Positions 53,415 to 62,150 of a DNA stretch of 64,000 bases are shown piece by piece. Positions within the stretch are counted from its first letter, which is position 1; each line of letters begins with the position of its first letter. Under the pieces are notes generated by a model that made no database searches, was not told the DNA's origin, and was given only the letters and a program-made list of their open reading frames with translations. Source of the DNA: Ruminococcus flavefaciens (lineage in GTDB: Bacteria; Bacillota; Clostridia; Oscillospirales; Ruminococcaceae); the NCBI GenBank assembly GCA_902760805.1, contig CACWHY010000004.1:62001-126000 (forward strand). Reading direction: 5' to 3'. The translations under genes and the position numbers were made by a program.

Positions 53415-54912
53415 AACCCAGGACCACGTTCACCAGCCCCTGATATAGAGAGGCTGACTCACTTGCGAAGTTGAAATCAAAGTCGCCGGGATTTTGGATC
53501 TGCATAACGATAATGTAGGAGCCGCCGTATCCGCCATATCCTGCGCTGTTATCGAAGCTGCCATTGTCAGCGTCGTTCTTGGCACAGCCAACGATGTACA
53601 GGAAGTCTCCTGCGCCGGTCTCGGCAGTACCGGTCTTTGCGTAGAGAGTATAGCCTCCGGGAACGTACACGCCCAGATTTCCGGCAACGCCGCTCATTCC
53701 GTCGAGAATGCCCTGACGGCAGTTCTCAGGGATAGAAGCGATCACCTCTCCTGAGGGGCTTCCGGGAGCTATGACTGTTCCGAAGCTATTGGTGTCCATG
53801 ATATTCTGCACAACGAAGGGCTTCACCATGTCGCCGAAAACAGCCTCTCGCCCAAGAGCTGCCAGGTAAATGGGGCAGGTGCGGACGTAGGACTGACCAA
53901 AGGCGCTGCGGCGAAGATCGTCATCGCAGTAGATCTCGATGTTGTTGTCAATGGGGCCGAAGTCGCAGTCGATACGGCTCGTAAAATGGAAGAAATTCTC
54001 CAGGTCACTGAGAGCTGCATCGGTGCCGATCTGGTCAAAGACCTTGGCGAAGTAGATGTTGCTGGAGTTCACGAAAGCGGAGTAGAGCGAGCGCTCCGGG
54101 ATCGGGTAATTCCAGGTGTTCTCATGGTCCCAGTTGACGATAGTCGCTCCCCCGTCTGTCCACTCGCCGTCGTCGTAAAGGGAGTAGATCCCGTGGTAGT
54201 CGGAAATGACCTCAGACATGATCTTGAATGTGGAGCCGGGAGTTGCATTCTGGAAGCACCTGTTGCCAAAGGCTCCCCAAGGAAGGGAGTCAGCATAGGT
54301 GGAATCTGCCTTGTTGAGCTCGGGGTCATAGGAGGGGTAGGATACCTCCGCCATGAGGGATCCGTCGCTTCGCATGACCACAGCCGCTCCCACGATACCC
54401 ATGGAAGCCATATAGTCGTAAACGGCATTCTGCTTGTTTGCGTCAAGTGTGAGCTGAACGGACTGACCTGACTTTTCGACCCCCTCCACAGGAGTAGGAT
54501 TGAGAGTGGTCAGGGTCTCTTCAAGGGCAGTGTCCAGCCCCTCGGAGGCCTCATTCAGTATATTTGCGAAGGCAACTCTGCTGCCCTCGGCGGAAACTCG
54601 GTCAAAAGAGCCGTCCTCACCTACTGTGCCATACATGAGGAGGTTTCCGTTAGTATCGTAAATGTCTCCCTTCATAACGGGAGTTGTTGTCGTAGTCGTT
54701 ACTGTAGTTGTAGTAACAACGGCGGTGGTCTGAGCAGGCTCCTCCGGAGTCTCAGGGTCCGCCTTAGCCTCAACAGCCTCCTGCTCAAAAGGCTGGCTGT
54801 CGAATGTATATACCGAAGCTGCCGACCCGACCTCCGCTGCGCAGGAAGTGGAGGAAAGCAGGAAGGCTCCCCCAAGAAGCAGAGCCGTCAGCCGGCTGTG
54901 ATCTGATCTCAT
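53413..54912 (-). CDS. Lipoprotein penicillin-binding protein (single transpeptidase domain)
   Basis: 499 residues; GGGGGAT upstream of the ATG. The signal sequence ends in a lipobox (LLSSTSC, Cys at about 24). A Thr-rich stalk (TTTTVTTTTTTPV) precedes MKGDIYDTNGNLLMYG, the typical junction before a class B PBP domain. Active-site motifs: STFK near 226, SSN (VNSSNIYFAKVF), KTGT near 423. It is shorter than PBP2/FtsI and anchored by lipid instead of a membrane helix, and has no PASTA domains. It probably cross-links peptidoglycan as a DD-transpeptidase. Confidence 0.88.
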   Translation of the reverse strand: MRSDHSRLTALLLGGAFLLSSTSCAAEVGSAASVYTFDSQPFEQEAVEAKADPETPEEPAQTTAVVTTTTVTTTTTTPVMKGDIYDTNGNLLMYGTVGEDGSFDRVSAEGSRVAFANILNEASEGLDTALEETLTTLNPTPVEGVEKSGQSVQLTLDANKQNAVYDYMASMGIVGAAVVMRSDGSLMAEVSYPSYDPELNKADSTYADSLPWGAFGNRCFQNATPGSTFKIMSEVISDYHGIYSLYDDGEWTDGGATIVNWDHENTWNYPIPERSLYSAFVNSSNIYFAKVFDQIGTDAALSDLENFFHFTSRIDCDFGPIDNNIEIYCDDDLRRSAFGQSYVRTCPIYLAALGREAVFGDMVKPFVVQNIMDTNSFGTVIAPGSPSGEVIASIPENCRQGILDGMSGVAGNLGVYVPGGYTLYAKTGTAETGAGDFLYIVGCAKNDADNGSFDNSAGYGGYGGSYIIVMQIQNPGDFDFNFASESASLYQGLVNVVLG

Positions 54913-54980
54913 TATGATCCCCCTTGTTTAGTTTTGTCTCTCCATTCTCTATTGTCTATCCTATATCAATCTGCTCTTTT

Positions 54981-55009
54981 ATTATAACGCATTTCTTCTC
55001 GCTCGTCAA
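54981..55009 (-). promoter_or_regulatory. Promoter of the lipoprotein PBP gene
   Basis: On minus TTGACG and TATAAT are 17 bp apart. Confidence 0.72.
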
Positions 55010-55049
55010 CAGGTTTTCAGCCTTTTGAGGGGAAATTTTTCCTGTGCTA

Positions 55050-55078
55050 TTGCTTTATTGAGAAGAATGTGGTAAAAT
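55050..55078 (+). promoter_or_regulatory. Promoter of the maf operon
   Basis: TTGCTT (55050-55055), 17 bp, TAAAAT (55073-55078), with TGTGG before the -10. Confidence 0.6.
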
Positions 55079-55107
55079 ATTTTCAGTGACATGAAAGGAA
55101 TGGTCAA

Positions 55108-55677
55108 ATGAATGTTATCCTCGCATCAGGCTCGCCCAGAAGACGTGAGCTGATGAGCTATATCTGGCCGGACTTCACCGCTGTCTCCACTGACTGCGAT
55201 GAGACACTTCCGCCTGATATCGACCCTATGAACGCTGCGGAGCACCTTGCCAACTTGAAGGCTCAGGCCGCTGCGGAAAAATACCCCGGTGACATCGTTA
55301 TCGGCTGCGATACTACTGTTATCTATGACGGCGAGATCCTGGGAAAGCCTGCCGATAAATGCCAGTGTATGGCCGTTCTGGAGCTTCTCTCCGGACGGAC
55401 TCATCAGGTGGTGACAGGCTGCTCGATCATGTACGGCGACAGGGTCGTTTCCTTCTCCGAGGTGACAAATGTTACCTTCCGGGAGCTTTCTCAGAAGGAG
55501 ATCGAGGCCTACGCTTCCACTGACGAGCCCTACGATAAGGCCGGCGGCTACGGCATCCAAGGCCTGGGATCTGAGCTGGTTTTCAACATTGACGGCGATT
55601 TCTTCAATGTGGTGGGGCTTCCCGTCACAAGGCTTTATCAGGAAATGAAAAAATTTATGAGAAACATAAAGGAGTAA
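55108..55677 (+). CDS. maf: Maf-type nucleoside triphosphate pyrophosphatase
   Basis: 189 residues. LASGSPRRRELM at the N-terminus, GCDTTVIYDGEILGKP near residue 70 and YDKAGGYGIQGLG near 145 are the Maf signatures (phosphate-binding Ser/Arg, catalytic Asp and Lys). It hydrolyses dTTP, UTP or modified nucleotides and is linked to septum arrest. First of three closely spaced genes (maf, DUF1015, unknown). Confidence 0.93.
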   Translation: MNVILASGSPRRRELMSYIWPDFTAVSTDCDETLPPDIDPMNAAEHLANLKAQAAAEKYPGDIVIGCDTTVIYDGEILGKPADKCQCMAVLELLSGRTHQVVTGCSIMYGDRVVSFSEVTNVTFRELSQKEIEAYASTDEPYDKAGGYGIQGLGSELVFNIDGDFFNVVGLPVTRLYQEMKKFMRNIKE

Positions 55678-55681
55678 AACT

Positions 55682-56944
55682 ATGAATTCTACTGCATTCC
55701 ACAGCGCTGACATCCTCCTCCCAAAAGAGGGCACGGATATGGAAAAATGGGCGGTCATCGCCTGCGACCAGTACACCAGCGAGCCTGAATACTGGGACAA
55801 GGTGGAGGCCGAGGTGGGCAGCGCTCCCTCAACTCTCAACCTGATCCTCCCCGAGCTCTATCTGGAGCAGGAGGGCGTGGACGGCCGCATTTCAAAGATC
55901 CACGACACTATGAAGAGCTACCTTTCAAGCGGTATCTTCCAGGAGTACAAGGACGCTATGATCTTCGTTGAGCGTATCCAGAGCAACGGCATCAAGCGTC
56001 AGGGCATCATCGGCGCTATCGACCTGGAAAAGTACGATTTCTCCAAGGGAAGCTCCTCTCAGGTAAGAGCTACTGAGGCTACCGTTGTGGAGCGCATACC
56101 TCCCCGTATCAAGGTAAGAGACGGCGCTCCTGTTGAGCTGCCACATATCATGATCCTCATCGACGACCCGGAGGGAACTGTTATCGAGAAGGTCGATACC
56201 TCCAAGGCTCAGCAGCTCTACAGTACTCCCCTCATGCAGAACGGCGGCAGCATTACCGGCTGGCTGCTGGGCAAGGACGAGCAGGAGCGCATCGACAAGG
56301 CTCTGGCTGCTCTGGGTGACCCGGAGACCTTCGGCAAGAAGTACGGCCTCTCCGACCAGCCTGTTCTCCTGTACGCTATGGGCGACGGAAACCACTCTCT
56401 GGCAACTGCCAAGGAATTCTACGAGCAGCTCAAGAAGGCTGATCCCGGCAAGGATCTTTCAAACCACCCGGCTCGCTATGCCCTGGCTGAGATCGTTGAC
56501 CTGCACAGTGAGGCTCTCCAGTTCGAGGCTATCCACCGCCTTGTTTACGATGTGGACTGCGATGATCTGCTTGAGAAGCTGTCAGCAGCACTGGATCTTA
56601 ATGATGCTGAGAGCGATCAGTATGTTATCACTTACTGCGGCGGCACCGAAGCTAAGGAATATATCCACAAACAGTCCTCTAACCTGTCCGTAGGCTCTCT
56701 CCAGAACTTCCTGGACGGCTATATCAAGGAAAACGGCGGCAAGATCGACTACATCCACGGTACAGAAAACGTTAAGGCCCTGGCTAAGAAGCACAACGGT
56801 CTGGCATTCATCCTGCCGGATATGGACAAGAGCCAGCTATTCCCCACTGTCATCAAGGACGGCGCTCTTCCAAGAAAGACCTTCTCCATGGGTCATGCCG
56901 ACGACAAGCGCTTCTACATCGAAGCCAGAAGGATCACTGAATGA
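55682..56944 (+). CDS. DUF1015-family protein
   Basis: 420 residues; AAAGGAG before ATG. Matches the DUF1015 family over its length: DILLPKEGTDMEKWAVIACDQYTSEPEYW at the start, YAMGDGNHSLATAKEF near residue 235, and KHNGLAFILP near the end. The GDGNHS motif is the most conserved piece. Biochemical function unknown; some relatives sit near serine or amino-acid metabolism genes. It starts 4 nt after maf and overlaps the next gene by 4 bp. Confidence 0.85.
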   Translation: MNSTAFHSADILLPKEGTDMEKWAVIACDQYTSEPEYWDKVEAEVGSAPSTLNLILPELYLEQEGVDGRISKIHDTMKSYLSSGIFQEYKDAMIFVERIQSNGIKRQGIIGAIDLEKYDFSKGSSSQVRATEATVVERIPPRIKVRDGAPVELPHIMILIDDPEGTVIEKVDTSKAQQLYSTPLMQNGGSITGWLLGKDEQERIDKALAALGDPETFGKKYGLSDQPVLLYAMGDGNHSLATAKEFYEQLKKADPGKDLSNHPARYALAEIVDLHSEALQFEAIHRLVYDVDCDDLLEKLSAALDLNDAESDQYVITYCGGTEAKEYIHKQSSNLSVGSLQNFLDGYIKENGGKIDYIHGTENVKALAKKHNGLAFILPDMDKSQLFPTVIKDGALPRKTFSMGHADDKRFYIEARRITE

Positions 56945-57381
56945 TCCCGGAACGGCCTGACATTTCCATAAGGGGCGAGGCTCCCGAGGAGACCGGTCCT
57001 CTGCGGTATAACGGGCTTTACGTCCACTTTATATGCACTCCCTCCGGAGCGCCTGTTCTGGGAGAGGTGCTGAAATTCTACCCGGATTACACCGTCACCG
57101 GCCGCACATTCGAGGTCGATGACAAGGCCGGGAAATTCTTCCCCGAAATGAAAGACCTAAACCCTGTGGCCAAGGGCGCTTATTCCGGAAGGTGGTACTA
57201 CGGTGGCAGCGGCGTTGCGTTCAAGCTGGGCGGGCTATTCCGCAAGGTCAGATACAGCGTGGCGGCTCTGGGAGATTATCTGCTGGTCAGCAGATCCGGC
57301 GGCGGAAGTGTTCCCGAAGAGGGCATAAGGTACGATTTTTTCACGGTTTTCGACGTTAGACATCAGGTCTACGACCCATGA
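56941..57381 (+). CDS. Conserved small protein of unknown function
   Basis: 146 residues; its ATG overlaps the stop of the DUF1015 gene (ATGA), showing translational coupling. No signal peptide, membrane helix or known motif. It is rich in aromatic residues and beta-strand patterns (YNGLYVHFICTPSG, GRWYYGGSGVAF). No family recognised. A terminator follows directly. Confidence 0.65.
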   Translation: MIPERPDISIRGEAPEETGPLRYNGLYVHFICTPSGAPVLGEVLKFYPDYTVTGRTFEVDDKAGKFFPEMKDLNPVAKGAYSGRWYYGGSGVAFKLGGLFRKVRYSVAALGDYLLVSRSGGGSVPEEGIRYDFFTVFDVRHQVYDP

Positions 57382-57388
57382 TATTTTG

Positions 57389-57417
57389 AGCTGCACTGAA
57401 AAAGTGCAGCTTTTTTT
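57389..57417 (+). terminator. Terminator of the maf operon
   Basis: AGCTGCACT pairs with AGTGCAGCT around a short A-rich loop; seven T follow. Confidence 0.92.
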
Positions 57418-57438
57418 GTAAAAATTACAATTCTGGTA

Positions 57439-57492
57439 TTGACATTTCCGAAAAGATGTGTTATTATATTAGCGTGCTAGTGGTACTAGTAC
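57439..57492 (+). promoter_or_regulatory. Upstream promoter of the export operon with GTACTAGTAC operator
   Basis: TTGACA (57439-57444) and TATTAT (57462-57467) are 17 bp apart. Just downstream, at 57474-57492, GTGCTAGT and the perfect palindrome GTACTAGTAC form a repeat like those bound by YtrA-type GntR regulators of ABC exporters. No such regulator gene lies next to it. Confidence 0.6.
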
Positions 57493-57520
57493 AGTAATAA
57501 AACACTGTATACATTGTGTA

Positions 57521-57564
57521 ATATTCGGCTGAAAATTGACAATTCGCCGAATATGTGCTATAAT
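57521..57564 (+). promoter_or_regulatory. Second promoter of the export operon, framed by a 9-bp inverted repeat
   Basis: TTGACA (57536-57541) and TATAAT (57559-57564), spaced 17 bp, are full consensus. ATATTCGGC (57521-57529) and GCCGAATAT (57546-57554) are perfect arms either side of the -35. Confidence 0.75.
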
Positions 57565-57595
57565 GTTTTCATTACATGAAGGGAGTATTGTTTAC

Positions 57596-59044
57596 ATGGA
57601 CAAAAATCACATTCTTCGGAAGATATCACTATTTTCCACATCGGCAGCTCTTCTGCTGGCAGCCGCTTCCTGCGGATCCTCGCCTCTGGCTATGGATAAC
57701 ACTGTTGTGGCTTATACTGCCGAAACTCAGGACATCGAAAACTATATCAGTGTCTCAGGAACCGTTGAAGGATCTAACATGGTCAAGATCACCAGCGACC
57801 TTAATACTAAGGTAAAGTCACTTAACGTAGAGGTGGGATCTCTCGTTAAGGAGGGCGATATCCTTTGCATCTTCGACAGCTCCGATCTTCAGCAGGAGTA
57901 TGATGCTCTCAAGGAGTCTCTCGATAACTCCGACCAGCGCTCTCAGACTCAGCATGAGATCAACCAGCGTGCCCTAAATAACGCTCAGACTGACAAGCAA
58001 ACTGCTCTTGACCAGGCTCAGCGTACTATCGACAAGGCCGTTGAAGCCAGAGACTCTGCTTACAGCAAATACAGCCAGCTCCAGACCAAGGTCAATGACC
58101 TCTATGTCAAGAGCGTGGATCTTTACAATGCAGTTTATGCCGGCGGCGAAGCTGATGATATGACATATCAGCAGTACCTCACCGCTCAGCAGCAGTATGA
58201 GGCTGCTCAGGCTGAGTATGAGGCACTCGGTGAGCAGCTCAGCTCCTACGACAGCGCTGTTGTTGAGGCTCAGGAGGCCTACACCATCGCTGAAAGAAGC
58301 GCAAACGCTGCTATCCAGGCTGCTCAGGACGTTATCAATGCCGAGAAGTTCGACACAGACAGCTCTATCCAAAATCAGCTGGATAAGCTCCAGGAGCGCA
58401 TCGACAAGTGCGAGGTAAGAGCTCCCAGAAGCGGTATCATCACAGCTCTCAGCGTTGCAGAGGGCTCTATCCCCACAACTGACGCTATCATGACTATCGA
58501 GGACTCCTCTGCGCTCCATATCAATGTTACTGTAAATGAGGCAGATATCCTCAACGTCAAGGAGGGCCAGAAGGCTGTGATCACTGCTACTGCTACCGGC
58601 GAGAAGGAGTTCACCGGAAAGGTTGACCGTGTTGTCAATATCAGGAGCCAGGGCGTAAATCCCTACACAGGTGAGTCACAGAACAACGGCTACACCGCTG
58701 AGATCACTCTTGATCCCTCAGACAGCCAGCTCCTCATCGGAATGAACGCAAAGGTAAGGATCATTCTCGATGAGAAGAAGGACGTTATCGCTGTTCCCTA
58801 TGACGCTATTATAGAGGAAGACGACGGATCATTCTCTGTTTTCGTGGCTGAGGACAACGGCGGCACTTATACTGCTAAGAAGCATTCTATCGAAAAGGGT
58901 CTTGAGACAAACTACCTCACCGAGATCGTTTCCTCTGACATCAAGGACGGCGACCTCATCATCACTGAGCCCAAGTTTATCACAGAGGGACAGAGCGTGA
59001 CTATCGAGGAGCAGTATTCCGAGGTCTCGGGTGACGGTGAGTAA
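57596..59044 (+). CDS. MacA/HlyD-like lipoprotein adaptor of an ABC export system
   Basis: 482 residues from the ATG at 57596, giving a lipoprotein signal with lipobox LAAASC. Membrane-fusion protein layout: barrel-sandwich halves (ISVSGTVEGSNMVKI...VGSLVKEGDILCIFD and VRAPRSGIITALSVAEGS), separated by a long coiled coil (residues ~100-260, rich in Gln/Ala), then a beta-barrel domain with NVTVNEADILNVKEGQ. The Gram-positive setting means it acts at the membrane outer face with the two following genes to export a peptide, antibiotic or lipid. Confidence 0.88.
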   Translation: MDKNHILRKISLFSTSAALLLAAASCGSSPLAMDNTVVAYTAETQDIENYISVSGTVEGSNMVKITSDLNTKVKSLNVEVGSLVKEGDILCIFDSSDLQQEYDALKESLDNSDQRSQTQHEINQRALNNAQTDKQTALDQAQRTIDKAVEARDSAYSKYSQLQTKVNDLYVKSVDLYNAVYAGGEADDMTYQQYLTAQQQYEAAQAEYEALGEQLSSYDSAVVEAQEAYTIAERSANAAIQAAQDVINAEKFDTDSSIQNQLDKLQERIDKCEVRAPRSGIITALSVAEGSIPTTDAIMTIEDSSALHINVTVNEADILNVKEGQKAVITATATGEKEFTGKVDRVVNIRSQGVNPYTGESQNNGYTAEITLDPSDSQLLIGMNAKVRIILDEKKDVIAVPYDAIIEEDDGSFSVFVAEDNGGTYTAKKHSIEKGLETNYLTEIVSSDIKDGDLIITEPKFITEGQSVTIEEQYSEVSGDGE

Positions 59045-59045
59045 T

Positions 59046-59774
59046 ATGGCCAAAAGGATCATCGAGATGAGCAACATCATCAAGAGGTACTACATCGGCC
59101 AGCCTAATGAGCTCCAGATCCTTAACGGGATCTCCCTTACCGTACACGAGGGAGAATTCGTTGCGATCGTCGGAGCCTCAGGATCCGGTAAAAGTACCCT
59201 GATGAATATGATCGGAGCTCTTGATAAGCCGACTGAGGGCAGCTATCTCCTTAACGGAGTTGACGTCAGCAAGCTCTCAGATAAGCAGCTCAGTGAGATC
59301 AGAAATAAAGAGATCGGCTTTGTATTCCAGACATTCAACCTTATCTCTCGTACCAATGCTCTGAAAAATGTGGAGATGCCTATGCTATATGCCGGAGTAT
59401 CCCGAAAAGAGCGCTCCAAAAGAGCTATGGAGCTGCTGGAAATGGTGGAGATGGAGGACAGATACACCCACAAGCCCAATGAGCTCTCAGGAGGTCAGAA
59501 GCAGCGTGTGGCTATCGCTAGAGCTATGGCCAACGATCCTTCTATCATCCTTGCCGATGAGCCTACCGGAGCTTTGGACAGTAAGACCGGACGCATGGTC
59601 ATGGACATCTTCCATAAGCTCCATAAAAAAGAGGGAAAGACCGTTGTTCTGATCACCCACTCCCCTGAGCTTGCAAGCGAGACAGAGCGGATAATCACTA
59701 TCAGCGACGGCTCCATCATCAGCGACACCGGCTATAAGGGCAACGCTCCTGCAAAGGAGGTGAGCGCTGAATGA
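59046..59774 (+). CDS. MacB-type ABC transporter ATP-binding protein
   Basis: 242 residues from the ATG at 59046. Walker A GASGSGKST near residue 40, Q-loop FQTFNL, signature LSGGQKQRVAIARA near 140, Walker B IILADEPTGALDS and H-loop ITHS are all intact, so it should hydrolyse ATP. Sequence is of the LolD/MacB group. It begins one base after the adaptor stop and overlaps the permease gene by 4 bp. Confidence 0.95.
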   Translation: MAKRIIEMSNIIKRYYIGQPNELQILNGISLTVHEGEFVAIVGASGSGKSTLMNMIGALDKPTEGSYLLNGVDVSKLSDKQLSEIRNKEIGFVFQTFNLISRTNALKNVEMPMLYAGVSRKERSKRAMELLEMVEMEDRYTHKPNELSGGQKQRVAIARAMANDPSIILADEPTGALDSKTGRMVMDIFHKLHKKEGKTVVLITHSPELASETERIITISDGSIISDTGYKGNAPAKEVSAE

Positions 59775-61084
59775 GCTTTTTTGAAAACCTGAAAATGGCA
59801 TTCAGCTCGATCGCTGCCAACAAAATGCGCTCGCTGCTGACCATGCTGGGTATCATCATCGGTATCAGCGCAGTTATCACGATCACTACCCTGGGAACTA
59901 CCCTCCGTGCAACTGTAAAGGGCGCTCTGGACTCACTGGGAACTAACCTGTTCTACGTTTACTTAACAGAAAAGAACGTGGATAACTACTACGACAGCTA
60001 CGATATTGAGACTACTCCTGAGGATCTTATCTCAATGTCCATGCTGGAGGAACTTATCGCAAAATACCCCGATGAGATCCGCATCGCTGAGGAAAACCCT
60101 ATCGGCTCAGGAACTCTCAGGAACACCGAGAAGAAGGACGTTCCCGTTAATATCGTCGGCGCATACGACGGTACTCTGGACTATAACGGCTGCAAGATAC
60201 TGGCTGGAAGAAACATCACTATGGAGGACGTTACCAGGAAAAAGTACACCTGCGTAGTTTCACATATCTTCGTAAAACAGTATTTCAAAAACGGCGAGAA
60301 CCCCATTGGCCATGTGATCTCTATCAATATGGAGAACGGCGCTGCTTACGAGTTCACTATAGTCGGAGTCTACAGGTACAACACCCTGGTGAACGGTGCC
60401 GGACCTAACGGTACGGATGAGATGAAAACTCCTATCTATATCCCTAACACTATCGCTCTTCAGCTTCAGGGCAACTACTACTTCGACGGCTTCTGGGGTA
60501 TCCCCCTGACATTCAACGTGAAGTATGACGCTAACGATGTAAAGGCTCATATCCAGAACTTCTTCGATGAGAAGTACGCTTCCAACAAGAACTTCACGAT
60601 AGGCGTCAACAGCGCTATGGATGAGCTGAAAACGATCGACATGGTGATCAACGTTATCACGATCATCGTTTCTGTCATCGCTGCGATCTCTCTTATCGTT
60701 GGCGGTGTGGGAGTTATGAACATCATGCTGGTAAGCGTTACTGAGCGTACCCGTGAGATCGGTGTCCGAAAGGCTCTGGGTGCTAAAAAACGAGCGATCA
60801 AGCGGCAATTCGTTACTGAGGCTATCATTATCTGCCTGATCGGCGGTATCATCGGTATCCTCATCGGTCTGCTAAACGGCGAGCTCATCGGTATCGTGGC
60901 TAACATGATCATCAAGTCAGAGCCATCCTATTCTGAGATCCTCGGAAATGTTACTATCCAGCCTTCTTTTGGCGCTATCATCATTTCACTTATCTTCTCC
61001 ATGCTCACAGGCGTGTTCTTCGGACTCTACCCTGCAAGCAAGGCTGCAAAGATGAATCCTATCGACGCTCTCAGATACGATTGA
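59771..61084 (+). CDS. MacB-type ABC transporter permease
   Basis: 437 residues, overlapping the ATPase gene by 4 bp. MacB layout: first helix with RSLLTMLGIIIGISAVITI (about 18-40), a ~240-residue extracytoplasmic domain, and three C-terminal helices (about 285-425) with VSVTERTREIGVRKALGAKK, the coupling region, and FFGLYPASKAAKMNPIDALRYD at the end. These mechanotransmission-type exporters move peptides or drugs or relay a signal. Completes the three-gene system. Confidence 0.94.
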   Translation: MSFFENLKMAFSSIAANKMRSLLTMLGIIIGISAVITITTLGTTLRATVKGALDSLGTNLFYVYLTEKNVDNYYDSYDIETTPEDLISMSMLEELIAKYPDEIRIAEENPIGSGTLRNTEKKDVPVNIVGAYDGTLDYNGCKILAGRNITMEDVTRKKYTCVVSHIFVKQYFKNGENPIGHVISINMENGAAYEFTIVGVYRYNTLVNGAGPNGTDEMKTPIYIPNTIALQLQGNYYFDGFWGIPLTFNVKYDANDVKAHIQNFFDEKYASNKNFTIGVNSAMDELKTIDMVINVITIIVSVIAAISLIVGGVGVMNIMLVSVTERTREIGVRKALGAKKRAIKRQFVTEAIIICLIGGIIGILIGLLNGELIGIVANMIIKSEPSYSEILGNVTIQPSFGAIIISLIFSMLTGVFFGLYPASKAAKMNPIDALRYD

Positions 61085-61085
61085 T

Positions 61086-61131
61086 AAAAAAACAGGCCCC
61101 GGTGCTCAATACACCGGAGCCTTTGTTTTTT
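61086..61131. terminator. Bidirectional terminator
   Basis: AGGCCCCGGTG pairs with CACCGGAGCCT (one mismatch), A run left and T run right, between convergent genes. Confidence 0.9.
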
Positions 61132-61951
61132 ATAGGAACAACAGGCTGTTGTTGTCACGGGCAGCGTCTACCGTTTTCTGGAGCCTGCCGAAAAGCTCGC
61201 TGTAGCGGAAGCCCTTCTGCTCATAGAGAACGGCTCCTGCTCGAAGTGATACCGGAAGATCGTGTCCGGCTGCGCTGATCGTTTCGCCGTTTTTTGAAAG
61301 CACACGCTCTGCGATAGCCTCAGCTCTGGCCTTGTCAGCTTCTCCTGTGATCATGGCAAATTCATCTCCTCCGATACGAAAGACCGCCATGTCCTCGCCT
61401 GCTGCCTGGTCGATACGTCTGTAGGCCTCTAAGATCACTTCATCGCCGGCCTCGCTGCCGTAATTCTCGTTCACCGGCATCAGTCCCACAACATCGAAGC
61501 AGATCACATATGTGCCTGCCTTTGCCCTTAAAAAGTCGTAAAGCTCGGATAGATCTACTCTGCGTCCCATATAAATGCCTCCTTCGTCTACCTGCTCCGG
61601 CACAATGGGCGGAAACAGGTCTGCATTCTTCCATTTTTTGCTGAACTCGGAGGGCGCTACTCCCCACATTTTCCGAAACGCACGGGAGAACACCTCCGGC
61701 GAGTTGTACTGATACATGAAGGCTATCTCAGTGACAGAGCGCTCCCCTCTCAGAAGCTCCTTTGCGCAGCAGGCAAGCCTTCTCCTTGAGATATAGCTCT
61801 TTATGCTGGTGTGAGTACACAGCCGCCAGATCTTCTGCAAGGACGACAGCGAACAGCAGCAGGCCTGTGCAATGTCCTGCTGAGAGATCTCCTCGCAGAG
61901 ATTGACCTCGATATACTCCAGCGCATCGGCAAAAACTGCGAAATTTTTCAT
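61130..61951 (-). CDS. AraC-type DNA-binding domain fused to a GGDEF domain
   Basis: 273 residues from the ATG at 61951 (GAGGAGG upstream). N-terminal ~100 residues are an AraC two-helix-turn-helix (EISQQDIAQACCCSLSSLQKIWRLCT; SVTEIAFMYQYNSPEVFSRAFRKMWGVAPSEF). Residues ~140-273 form a GGDEF domain with CFDVVGLMPVNENYG and intact FRIGGDEFAM; the inhibitory RxxD site is altered (AGED). The usual order is sensor then effector; here a transcription factor carries its own possible cyclase or GTP/c-di-GMP-binding module. Target genes unknown; MacAB-like genes are convergent neighbours. Confidence 0.85.
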   Translation of the reverse strand: MKNFAVFADALEYIEVNLCEEISQQDIAQACCCSLSSLQKIWRLCTHTSIKSYISRRRLACCAKELLRGERSVTEIAFMYQYNSPEVFSRAFRKMWGVAPSEFSKKWKNADLFPPIVPEQVDEGGIYMGRRVDLSELYDFLRAKAGTYVICFDVVGLMPVNENYGSEAGDEVILEAYRRIDQAAGEDMAVFRIGGDEFAMITGEADKARAEAIAERVLSKNGETISAAGHDLPVSLRAGAVLYEQKGFRYSELFGRLQKTVDAARDNNSLLFL

Positions 61952-62079
61952 GATCAGCACCTCCTCTTGGTGGGTCGAAGGCTTCCCGGGATCACCCTCT
62001 GTATACATGATAGCATATCCGGGCGGGTTTGTCTTGATGTTTTGAGCACATTTTTCCTATTGCACTAGGGCAACTTTCT

Positions 62080-62107
62080 TGACAACTCTCCTGAAATGGG
62101 GTACAAT
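62080..62107 (+). promoter_or_regulatory. Promoter of the small HMA-protein gene
   Basis: TTGACA (62080-62085) and TACAAT (62102-62107), spaced 16 bp. Confidence 0.65.
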
Positions 62108-62150
62108 AATTGTAAGGGCACTTGTCCATATCTTTACAGGAGGCATTATT

